A stretch of DNA of 5,288 nucleotides, taken from the NCBI GenBank assembly GCA_030596915.1, contig JAUVSX010000259.1:1-5288 (forward strand), in the 5' to 3' direction. Of the stretch, positions 1-4,960 are shown one piece after another (position 1 is the stretch's first letter; each line of letters opens with the position of its first letter). A model generated the notes under the pieces. It was not told the origin of the DNA. It ran no database searches and was given only the letters and a program-made list of their open reading frames with translations. Source of the DNA: Chloroflexota bacterium. GTDB taxonomy: Bacteria > Chloroflexota > Anaerolineae > B4-G1. A program made the position numbers and the translations under genes.

Positions 1-1
1 G

Positions 2-748
2 GACAATAGTCCGTTCGAGGCCCGCCTGGAGGCGGTGCTCAAGGCGCTGGAGAAGGCTGAGCAGGAGACCGGCGAGAAGACCCTCTACATGGTCAGCATC
101 ACCGACGAAGTTGACCGGCTCATGCCGAAGGCGCGCCTGGCTGCCAAGATGGGTGCGACGGGCTACCTGCTGGCCTACTCAGCCGGCCCGTCGGCGTTGC
201 GCGTCCTGGCCGAGGACCCCGAGTGCGACGCGCCGATCCTGCTCCACGTATCGCATATGCTGGCGGGGCTGCCGCGGATCCGCTTCACGGTCTATTCGAA
301 GATTTGCCGCCTCTGCGGGGCTGATATGATGCTGTCGCCGTCGATCTGGTCGAGCATCCCGGTTGTGTCGCCGGAGGAGTGCTATCGCAACGCGCAGACC
401 ATGGTTGCGCCCTTCTACCACATCAAGCGCACGTGGCCGATGCCGGCAGCCGGGATGTACCCCGGATTGGTTCCGGTGCTGTTGGAGGAACACGGTCCAG
501 ATATGGTCATTCCGGCGGGCGGCGGCATCCTGGGCCACCCGATGGGCTATACCGAGGGCGCCAGGGCGTGGCGGCAAGCGTTCGATGCTGCGATGGCCGG
601 CATCCCCCTCGAGGAAGCGTCGCAGGCGGAGGACATGAAGGAGCTGCGCGCCGCTCTCGAACTATGGGGTCTTCGCAAGCGCCCGGTCACCCGCTGGGGC
701 TACTCCGGGAAGGACTACCATCCCGCGTTCGCCGACAAGAACCTCTAG
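2..748 (+). CDS. RuBisCO-like protein (RuBisCO large-subunit superfamily, form IV-like), C-terminal 248 residues; 5' end outside window
   Basis: The frame is open from base 2 and ends at TAG 746-748. A GTG at 35 is internal, because the residues before it (DNSPFEAR) already match the RuBisCO segment just after the Mg-binding KDDE motif. The gene therefore starts upstream, with KDDE only a few residues beyond the edge. Matches to the large-subunit barrel: PF..R then a helix ending QETGEK (near residue 23), LLHVSH (80-85) where RuBisCO has LHIHRA, CGADMM (105-110) where it has GGDHIH, PAAGMYP (148-154) for the loop-7 SGG region, and GGGILGHP (173-180), the phosphate-binding loop. Residues equivalent to RuBisCO H294, R295, H327, K334 and S379 are S, H, L, S and A by my alignment, so carboxylase activity is very unlikely. 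Known RuBisCO-like proteins include enolases and isomerases of methionine salvage and decarboxylases/transcarboxylases of branched acid-sugar (apionate) catabolism. The clade cannot be decided here. It is followed by 292 bp without a gene. Confidence 0.88.
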   Translation, partial: DNSPFEARLEAVLKALEKAEQETGEKTLYMVSITDEVDRLMPKARLAAKMGATGYLLAYSAGPSALRVLAEDPECDAPILLHVSHMLAGLPRIRFTVYSKICRLCGADMMLSPSIWSSIPVVSPEECYRNAQTMVAPFYHIKRTWPMPAAGMYPGLVPVLLEEHGPDMVIPAGGGILGHPMGYTEGARAWRQAFDAAMAGIPLEEASQAEDMKELRAALELWGLRKRPVTRWGYSGKDYHPAFADKNL

Positions 749-833
749 TTCGCTGGGCGCACGATCCCCGCGCGCTTCGTGGGCGGCTGCGGGCCTCTGG
801 GTGCGGCAGCACCGCGCCCGATAGATCGCGGCA

Positions 834-855
834 GGGCACTTCCCAGGGAGTGCCC
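834..855. other. Inverted repeat (possible transcript hairpin) after the RuBisCO-like gene
   Basis: GGGCACT (834-840) pairs with AGTGCCC (849-855) around an 8-nt centre that can add one T-G and one C-G pair. No T-run follows, so it is not a canonical intrinsic terminator. It might stabilise the 3' end of the upstream mRNA or act as a weak terminator, or it may be chance in G+C-rich DNA. Confidence 0.4.
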
Positions 856-1001
856 GGTGCCGTATGGACGGCCGCGGCGCCGGGGGCGCGGCGACAGTGA
901 AACAGCGCGACAGGGCATCGTACCGGCGGCTCACTGAGCCCTGCGCCCGCGCGATCGGGCATCGTGCTGGCGACTGACCGCGTCGTGCGTGCGTGGGGCC
1001 C

Positions 1002-1030
1002 CCTCACGAATGAGGCCTCACAGAGAGGAG
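1002..1030 (+). promoter_or_regulatory. Leader with alternative stems and Shine-Dalgarno for E1 alpha
   Basis: AGGAG (1026-1030), within AGAGAGGAG, is a strong ribosome binding site. It lies 10 nt before ATG 1041 and only 4 nt before an in-frame GTG at 1035. The spacing and codon favour the ATG, though not decisively. Just upstream, CCTCA (1002-1006), TGAGG (1011-1015) and CCTCA (1016-1020) can form mutually exclusive stems. CCTC 1016-1019 could also pair with GAGG 1025-1028 and cover part of the ribosome site. The ribosome binding site is well supported; regulation by the stems is only inferred. Confidence 0.55.
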
Positions 1031-1040
1031 ACGAGTGGTT

Positions 1041-2048
1041 ATGGAGGCGAAGACGATTCTGCTGAATCGCGGTGCTGAGCCAACCGGGCTGCCGGAGAGC
1101 GATAGCCTGGTGGATATGTATCGCAGGATGAAGCTCATCCGGCGGTTTGAGGAGCGGGTCAACGATCTGTACCTGCAGGGCAGGATCCCCTCCACGCTGC
1201 ACCTGTATATCGGTCAGGAGGCCGTCGCGGTGGGCGTCTGCGCTGGGCTGCGCGAGGACGACTACGTGTTGAGCACCCACCGCCCCCACGGGCACTCGCT
1301 TGCCAAGGGAGTCGAGCCGAGGGCCATACTCGCCGAGCTGCTGGGTAAGGTGACGGGCTGCTGCCGAGGCAAGGGCGGCTCCATGCACGTCGGTGACATC
1401 ACCAAAGGTGTGTATCCGGCCGTGGCGATCGTCGGAGGCAATATCCCTATCGCCGCGGGCGCGGGGCTCGCGGCAAAGATGCGCGGGGATGGCCAGGTGG
1501 AGGCCTGCTTCTTCGGTGACGGCGCGGCCAACGAGGGCGCCTGGCACGAGGGACTGAACATCGCCGCGATCTGGGACTTGCCTGTCGTATTCGTCTGTGA
1601 GAACAACCTCTACGCGGCGTCGACTCCATTCTCGCTCACCTTCAAGGTTGAGAACGTGGCCGACCGCGCGTGCGCCTACGGCATCCCTGGGGTCACCGTC
1701 GACGGGATGGATGTCTTGGCCGTGTACCGGGCCGCCAACGAGGCGATTGAGCGGGCGCGCCAGGGCGGGGGCCCGACGCTGCTCGAGTGCAAGACCTATC
1801 GCTTCTGCGGTCACTCCCGGTCCGACCCGCGTACCTACCGCGGGCGCGAGGAGGAGCAGGAATGGCAGAAACTCGACGCCATTCCCCGGATGCGCCAGTG
1901 GCTCGTTGGTAGCGGATTATCCGACGACGGGCAGCTTGATGAGATCGACGACTGGGTCGAGCGGACCTTCGATGAGGCGCTCGAATTCGCCGAGGCCAGT
2001 CCCGAGCCCGACGTGTCAGAACTGTTCACCGACGTTTTCAAGGAGTAG
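1041..2048 (+). CDS. 2-oxoacid dehydrogenase complex E1 component, alpha subunit (pyruvate/acetoin dehydrogenase type)
   Basis: This 335-residue protein, a normal length for bacterial E1 alpha subunits, forms with E1 beta the cytosolic ThDP-dependent decarboxylase that transfers an acyl group to lipoyl-E2. Seen in the sequence: the N-terminal YRRMKLIRRFEE helix (27-39); YIGQEA (56-61); THRPHGH (79-85), the histidine-rich active-site segment; GKGGSMH (110-116); and the ThDP-binding motif running from GDG (159-161) to NN (188-189). The loop GHSRSDPRTYR (257-267) corresponds to the loop phosphorylated in eukaryotic E1 alpha. The HRPHGH and GKGGSMH segments resemble AcoA of acetoin dehydrogenases as much as PdhA. 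Substrate (pyruvate, acetoin or another 2-oxoacid) cannot be assigned from sequence alone. An alternative in-frame GTG at 1035 would add two residues. It is the first gene of a tight operon, with E1 beta 3 nt downstream. Confidence 0.95.
   Translation: MEAKTILLNRGAEPTGLPESDSLVDMYRRMKLIRRFEERVNDLYLQGRIPSTLHLYIGQEAVAVGVCAGLREDDYVLSTHRPHGHSLAKGVEPRAILAELLGKVTGCCRGKGGSMHVGDITKGVYPAVAIVGGNIPIAAGAGLAAKMRGDGQVEACFFGDGAANEGAWHEGLNIAAIWDLPVVFVCENNLYAASTPFSLTFKVENVADRACAYGIPGVTVDGMDVLAVYRAANEAIERARQGGGPTLLECKTYRFCGHSRSDPRTYRGREEEQEWQKLDAIPRMRQWLVGSGLSDDGQLDEIDDWVERTFDEALEFAEASPEPDVSELFTDVFKE
2040..2045 (+). promoter_or_regulatory. Shine-Dalgarno for E1 beta, inside the end of E1 alpha
   Basis: AAGGAG abuts the E1 alpha stop (2046-2048) and sits 6 nt before ATG 2052. 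The site lies within the last codons of E1 alpha, which suggests translational coupling and so equal output of the two subunits of the E1 heterotetramer. Confidence 0.7.
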
Positions 2049-2051
2049 CCC

Positions 2052-3065
2052 ATGGCCGAGATGTCAATTGCTGAGGCCCTGCGTCAGGCGATTCGCGAGG
2101 AGATGGCCAGGGATGACAGAGTCTTCTGCATCGGAGAGGACATAGGGATTCCGGGCGGCTTCGGCGGCGCCTTCACCGTGACGCTGGGGCTGTCCGACGA
2201 GTTCGGCCGCGACCGTGTCCTGGATACGCCGATCTCGGAGATTGCGATCGCCGGAGTGGCCATTGGGGCGGCCATCGCCGGTATGCGCCCAATCGCTGAC
2301 GTGCAGTACGGCGACTTTCTGTTCTGTATGATGGATCAGATAGCCAACCAGGCGGCCAAGATGCGCTATATGTCGGGGGGGCAGGTGTCCGTGCCGATGG
2401 TGATGCGCGCTCCCGTGGGACAGACCCGGCGTGGCGCCCAGCATGCGCAAAGCCTCGAGGCCTTCTTCACCCACATCCCGGGCCTGAAGGTCGTCGCCCC
2501 GTCGACCGCCTACGACGCCAAGGGATTGCTCAAGAGCGCTGTGCGGGATGAGAACCCTGTGCTCGTGTTCGAACACAAGCTGCTCTATGGTTCGAAGGGG
2601 CCGCGGTCCGAGCGCGGCGCGCTCAGTCCCGTGGGCGAGGTGCCAGATGAGGAGTACCTGGTGCCTATCGGCGAGGGTGTCATCCGGCGCGAGGGCAAGG
2701 ACGTGACGATCGTCGGCAAGCTACTCACGATGTACCGGGCGCTGCAGGCGGCAGAGATCCTGGCCGAGGAGGGCATCGAGGCTGAGGTCATCGATCCGCG
2801 CACGCTCGTGCCCCTCGACAAGGAACTGATCCTTGCCTCGGTGCGCAAGACGGGGCGGCTCGTCATCGCCGAGGAGGACAATCTCACCGGCGGGTGGGCG
2901 GCGGAGATCGCGGCCATCGTCGCCGACGAGGGTTTTGTGTGGCTCGACGCGCCCATCAAGCGTGTCTCGGCGCCCGACGTGCCCGCGCCCTTCTCGCCTG
3001 CTCTCGATGACGCGTATATGCCTAACGAGCACAAGATCGTCGCTGCCGTCAAGTCACTGCTCTAG
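2052..3065 (+). CDS. 2-oxoacid dehydrogenase complex E1 component, beta subunit (pyruvate/acetoin dehydrogenase type)
   Basis: This 337-residue protein is full length for the family and is the partner of E1 alpha. Its N-terminal half is the transketolase pyrimidine-binding domain: GEDIG (28-32), DTPISE (58-63), whose final Glu matches the residue that activates the ThDP aminopyrimidine (Glu59 of mature human E1 beta), AKMRYMSGG (102-110), AQHAQS (129-134) with the conserved active-site His131, and PGLKVVAPS (143-151). The C-terminal half is the transketolase C-terminal domain: EAEVIDPRTLVPLD (243-256) and AEEDNLTGGW (273-282). No key residue appears missing. The start is supported by AAGGAG at 6 nt. 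An ATG three codons later (2061) is less well placed. It lies 3 nt after E1 alpha and 23 nt before E2. Resemblance is to AcoB/PdhB-type subunits; substrate not determined. Confidence 0.95.
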   Translation: MAEMSIAEALRQAIREEMARDDRVFCIGEDIGIPGGFGGAFTVTLGLSDEFGRDRVLDTPISEIAIAGVAIGAAIAGMRPIADVQYGDFLFCMMDQIANQAAKMRYMSGGQVSVPMVMRAPVGQTRRGAQHAQSLEAFFTHIPGLKVVAPSTAYDAKGLLKSAVRDENPVLVFEHKLLYGSKGPRSERGALSPVGEVPDEEYLVPIGEGVIRREGKDVTIVGKLLTMYRALQAAEILAEEGIEAEVIDPRTLVPLDKELILASVRKTGRLVIAEEDNLTGGWAAEIAAIVADEGFVWLDAPIKRVSAPDVPAPFSPALDDAYMPNEHKIVAAVKSLL

Positions 3066-3076
3066 CGTGACGCTTC

Positions 3077-3083
3077 GGGGAGG
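3077..3083 (+). promoter_or_regulatory. Shine-Dalgarno for E2
   Basis: GGGGAGG ends 5 nt before ATG 3089, within the 23-nt gap after E1 beta. It fixes the E2 start at an ATG that puts the lipoyl domain at the very N-terminus, as expected. There is no room for a separate promoter, which supports co-transcription with the E1 genes. Confidence 0.65.
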
Positions 3084-3088
3084 CGCAT

Positions 3089-4435
3089 ATGGCTACTGAC
3101 ATCATCGTGCCACCGCTGAGTCAGACGATGGATTCCGTGGTCCTTGTCGAATGGCTGAAGGCTGAGGGGGACAAGGTCGCCAAGGGCGAGCCCCTCTTCG
3201 TCATCGAGACGGACAAGGCCAACCTCGACATCGAGGCGCCGGCGGGGGGCGTCCTGCGACAGGTTTGGGCGCAGCCGGGCGAGGCTATTGCTGTGCGGGC
3301 GACGATCGGCCTCATCGCTGATGTGGGTGGAGAGCTCCCCGAGTTCGAGCGGCCGTCCGCTCGCAGCGCCGCCGCATCCGTAGCGGAAGCTGCTGTGGCC
3401 GCGCTCCATCCCCTTGCCGCGGCGACCGGCCCGATGGGGCAACCTCTCCCGCCGGAACGCCAGGCTCGTATCTTCGCTAGCCCCCGTGCCCGCCGCCTGG
3501 CGGAGGCGGAGGGCGTCCCGCTCGCAGAGCTGACGGCGAGTGGTCCGGAAGGGATGATCGTCGAGCGGGACGTGATAGCCTACATCGCCTCGAAGCCGGC
3601 GCCGATGGCGATCACGCCGGTCGCCCGACGGCTGGCTCAGGCCGCCGGACTGGAACCAGCGGCGCTGCAGCCTGCGCGACCCGGCGCGCGGATCACGCGG
3701 GCCGATGTTGACGTGGTGCTGGCGCGGCGCGAGGAAGTTTCCGCGGACGGCGTGCAGTGGGTGGAGGTCGCCCCAATCAGGCGGACGATCGCGCGCCGTA
3801 TGGTCGCCAGCCAGCAAGCGGCCGCCGAGGTCACGCTGACGCGCGACGTCGACGCGACGGAGCTTGTCGAGCTGCGCGGGCAGATCCTCGAGGAGCTGTC
3901 GGACGGCGACCCGCGGCCCACGTACACCGACATCCTCGTCAGTATCGTGGCCCGGCAACTCGCGCGCCATCCGCGCGCCAACGCGACCTGGGATGGCGAG
4001 CGCATTGGCCTCTACGCTGACATCAACGTGGCCGTCGCGGTCGACACTGAGCGAGGTCTGGTGACTCCGGTCGTGCGCAACGCGGACACGAAGGGCCTGC
4101 TCGCGCTGACGGCCGAACGGGCCGCACTTGTCCGGCAGGCGCTCGATGGGACGATCGGACTCGACGATCTGACTGGTGGCACGTTCACGATTACGAATCT
4201 GGGCCCGATCGGGATCGACGCCTTCACCCCCATCATCAACCCGCCCCAGACGGCGATTCTAGGCGTGGGGCGTATCCGGCCCGCGGCGGCAGTTCACAAC
4301 GGTGAGTTGTGTATCCGGCAGCGGATGTTCCTCTCGCTGACGTTCGACCATCGGATCATCGATGGCGCGCCGGCCGCCCGGTTCCTGATGGACATCGTGC
4401 GCCTGATCGAGAAACCGCACCTGGTTTGGTTGTAG
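3089..4435 (+). CDS. 2-oxoacid dehydrogenase complex E2 component (dihydrolipoamide acyltransferase) with tandem subunit-binding domains
   Basis: This 448-residue core subunit takes the acyl group from E1 on a swinging lipoyl arm and passes it to CoA. Domains in order: lipoyl domain about 1-80, with the lipoylated lysine K43 in ETDKANLDIEAP; Ala/Pro-rich linker 85-127; peripheral-subunit-binding domain about 129-167 (ASPRARRLAEAEGV, then SGPEGMI, DVIAYI); a second domain of the same type about 174-211 (TPVARRLAQAAGL, then ARPGARI, DVDVVL); catalytic domain about 225-448. The catalytic domain starts VAPIRRTIARRMVAS and carries the DHRIIDG motif with His421 and Asp425, the residues used for acyl transfer in this family. 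Most bacterial E2 proteins have a single binding domain. Here the second has lost the usual G-x-G-P-x-G pattern, reading PARPGA. It is the last gene of the operon and no E3 gene follows. Substrate (acetyl or other acyl) is unresolved; the layout fits AcoC/PdhC-type enzymes. Confidence 0.94.
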   Translation: MATDIIVPPLSQTMDSVVLVEWLKAEGDKVAKGEPLFVIETDKANLDIEAPAGGVLRQVWAQPGEAIAVRATIGLIADVGGELPEFERPSARSAAASVAEAAVAALHPLAAATGPMGQPLPPERQARIFASPRARRLAEAEGVPLAELTASGPEGMIVERDVIAYIASKPAPMAITPVARRLAQAAGLEPAALQPARPGARITRADVDVVLARREEVSADGVQWVEVAPIRRTIARRMVASQQAAAEVTLTRDVDATELVELRGQILEELSDGDPRPTYTDILVSIVARQLARHPRANATWDGERIGLYADINVAVAVDTERGLVTPVVRNADTKGLLALTAERAALVRQALDGTIGLDDLTGGTFTITNLGPIGIDAFTPIINPPQTAILGVGRIRPAAAVHNGELCIRQRMFLSLTFDHRIIDGAPAARFLMDIVRLIEKPHLVWL

Positions 4436-4480
4436 GGGTCGGAGCCGGTTACCCCTCACCCCCCGGCCCCCTCTCCCACA
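4435..4480 (+). terminator. Possible operon end: short hairpin then C-rich, G-poor tract
   Basis: GGGGT (4435-4439, overlapping the E2 stop) can pair with ACCCC (4451-4455) around an 11-nt loop, with no T-run after it. Bases 4451-4480 of the sense strand contain 21 C and only 2 G, the composition of Rho-utilisation sites. A Rho-dependent end of the dehydrogenase operon is plausible. The tract could equally be only an interspersed repeat. Confidence 0.35.
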
Positions 4481-4510
4481 AGGGGAGGTCTCCCCAGTAG
4501 GGGGGGGGAG
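4451..4510. repeat. C-rich/G-rich interspersed-repeat-like element with G9 run
   Basis: The tract reads as C-runs (4452-4477), then GGGGAG-GT-CTCCCC, a 6+6 inverted repeat at 4482-4495, then nine consecutive G at 4500-4508. TCTCCC (4472-4477) can also pair with GGGAGG (4483-4488). I associate CCCTCACCCCC-type motifs ending in CTCTCCC with short repeats scattered in Chloroflexota and other genomes, from memory. Only one copy is visible here, so repetition is not shown in this window. Confidence 0.45.
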
Positions 4511-4520
4511 TCGGCCCATT

Positions 4521-4536
4521 GCTCGAAGCCACCGTC
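4521..4536. repeat. Tail fragment of the ~114-bp repeat
   Basis: These 16 bases match the tail of copy A (4615-4630) at 15 of 16 positions. The rest of the tail is missing and, five bases later, the head of copy A begins. It looks like the remnant of an upstream unit, so the array was probably longer or has undergone deletion. Confidence 0.6.
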
Positions 4537-4541
4537 GCACG

Positions 4542-4654
4542 CCAGCACCGCCGTGAAACAGGCCCGTCATGGCGCCCCGGCCGGGGCGCGGACGGGTTTG
4601 CTGGTCTCACAGTTGCTCCAAGCCACCGTCTCGGGGGCGTCGTGTATGATGCCG
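4542..4654. repeat. Repeat copy A (113 bp) with a hairpin core
   Basis: The head runs from CCAGCACCG to CTCACAG and the tail from GCTCCAAG to ATGATGCCG. It is near-identical to copy B (about seven substitutions and one 1-nt indel by eye). The core pairs CCCGTC (4563-4568) with GACGGG (4591-4596) and contains the 18-base perfect palindrome GCGCCCCGGCCGGGGCGC (4572-4589). CCAGC (4542-4546) and GCTGG (4600-4604) can close an outer stem. Strand and function are unknown. No transposase or obvious target duplication is visible. Confidence 0.85.
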
Positions 4655-4673
4655 TGCATCGCAGAGACCTGCG

Positions 4674-4691
4674 CGCGATCTGCGGATCGCG
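4674..4691. other. Perfect 7-bp hairpin in the spacer between repeats
   Basis: CGCGATC (4674-4680), loop TGCG, GATCGCG (4685-4691). A smaller GTGC-GTT-GCAC stem follows at 4694-4704. The spacer (4655-4731) is otherwise unlike the repeats. No T-run follows, so a terminator is not supported. Confidence 0.4.
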
Positions 4692-4731
4692 TCGTGCGTT
4701 GCACGTTCTGCCCGCCTCCGGCTGCAGAAGT

Positions 4732-4760
4732 CACTGTCCCGGGGGCGTGGTGGCGTGCCG
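4732..4760. repeat. Degenerate tail of the ~114-bp repeat
   Basis: CACTGTCCCGGGGGCGTGGTG followed by a TGCCG end lines up with the repeat tail segment CACCGTCTCGGGGGCGTCGTG, also ending in TGCCG, with a few substitutions and a short gap. It directly precedes the head of copy B, so both heads in the window have a tail-like sequence on each side. Confidence 0.5.
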
Positions 4761-4761
4761 A

Positions 4762-4875
4762 CCAGCACCGCCGTGAAACAGGCCCGTCATGGCGCCCCTG
4801 CCGGGGCGCGGACGGGTTGTGCTGGCCTCACAGCTACTCGAAGCGACCGTCTCGGGGGCGTCGTGTATGATGCCG
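4762..4875. repeat. Repeat copy B (114 bp) with a hairpin core
   Basis: This is the second copy, 220 bp downstream of A in the same orientation. The stem CCCGTC (4783-4788) / GACGGG (4811-4816) and the inner arms GCGCCCC / GGGGCGC are unchanged. The only core difference, G to T, falls in the apical TGCC loop. Outer CCAGC (4762-4766) and GCTGG (4821-4825) are also kept. It ends 5 bp before the -35 box of the hsdM promoter. Confidence 0.85.
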
Positions 4876-4880
4876 CGCGT

Positions 4881-4909
4881 TTGACCCCCCATCTGCCCTA
4901 TTGTACAAT
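4881..4909 (+). promoter_or_regulatory. Predicted sigma70-type promoter of hsdM
   Basis: The -35 box TTGACC (4881-4886; 5 of 6 consensus bases) and the -10 box TACAAT (4904-4909; 5 of 6) are separated by exactly 17 bp. Transcription would begin near 4916, giving a leader of about 45 nt before GTG 4961. The -10 box overlaps the palindrome TTGTACAA (4901-4908), a possible but unproven operator. This A/T-containing stretch stands out in otherwise G/C-rich DNA. Confidence 0.7.
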
Positions 4910-4942
4910 CCCAAGGTGCCCCCAACGCATTATCCAACCACC

Positions 4943-4947
4943 GGAGG
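4943..4947 (+). promoter_or_regulatory. Shine-Dalgarno-like site for hsdM with long spacing
   Basis: GGAGG ends 13 nt before GTG 4961, longer than the usual 5-9 nt. A GTG at 4953 is out of frame. An in-frame GTG at 4916 would coincide with the predicted transcription start and add 15 residues unlike the family N-terminus. The 4961 start is therefore chosen on protein similarity, and weak initiation is possible. Confidence 0.5.
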
Positions 4948-4960
4948 CCAAAGTGCTTAC

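Larger units (their letters stand above)
749..1040. other. Non-coding gap between the RuBisCO-like gene and the dehydrogenase operon
   Basis: I find no supportable gene. Open frames crossing it on either strand are extensions of shadows from the flanking genes. It holds a 7-bp inverted repeat at 834-855, a 5-bp G/C stem (CCGCG 872-876 with CGCGG 887-891), a 9-bp direct repeat GGGCATCGT at 913-921 and 957-965, and a leader with short alternative stems at 1002-1030. I see no convincing sigma70 promoter, so the operon promoter is either of another class or too weak to call by eye. Confidence 0.7.
4436..4960. other. Non-coding repeat-rich gap between the E2 gene and hsdM
   Basis: No coding frame here has a recognisable product. 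The short open frames cross the repeats in several registers and carry the same peptide pieces over and over. From left to right it holds a C-rich tract and G9 run (4451-4510), a repeat tail fragment (4521-4536), repeat copy A (4542-4654), a unique stretch with a 7-bp hairpin (4674-4691), a degenerate tail (4732-4760), repeat copy B (4762-4875), a promoter (4881-4909) and the hsdM leader. Confidence 0.8.

Noticed and set aside
35..37. GTG as the true start of the RuBisCO-like gene
   Set aside because: In-frame codons before it encode DNSPFEARLEA, which continues the family alignment upstream, so the gene begins outside the window.
2..748. Functional RuBisCO (CO2-fixing) large subunit
   Set aside because: Several catalytic positions visible in this C-terminal part are substituted, and no small-subunit gene or phosphoribulokinase is in view.
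834..855. Intrinsic terminator for the RuBisCO-like gene
   Set aside because: The stem is followed by GGTGCCG rather than a T-run, so it is recorded only as an inverted repeat.
379..900. 173-codon + strand open frame overlapping the RuBisCO-like gene and running into the gap
   Set aside because: It is mostly an out-of-frame reading of the RuBisCO-like gene. The part beyond 748 has no motif and no ribosome binding site at its start.
687..1814. 375-codon open frame on the - strand opposite E1 alpha and the gap
   Set aside because: It is antisense to a clear E1 alpha gene, its translation is rich in Arg, His and Ala typical of G+C-rich shadow frames, and no family motif is visible.
3062..3970. 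302-codon open frame on the - strand opposite E2
   Set aside because: It is antisense to the E2 lipoyl and binding domains, with low-complexity Arg/Asp/Gly-rich translation and no recognisable domain.
4553..4870. 105-codon + strand open frame through the repeats
   Set aside because: It crosses both repeat copies in different registers and repeats Cys/Arg-rich peptide pieces. The nucleotide hairpin explains the conservation better than a protein does.
4521..4875. CRISPR array
   Set aside because: There are only two units, each more than 110 bp and far longer than CRISPR repeats, with a single irregular spacer and no cas gene.
4542..4875. Composite transposon or insertion sequence bounded by the two direct repeats
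   Set aside because: The 107-bp stretch between copies holds no transposase, and no target-site duplication is apparent.
4731..4937. Small - strand open frame beginning within the repeat, sharing an N-terminal-like peptide (MTGLFHGGAG) with another frame at 4259-4570
   Set aside because: The shared peptide only reflects the repeated DNA on the reverse strand, and the reading frames diverge outside it. One runs antisense into the E2 gene.
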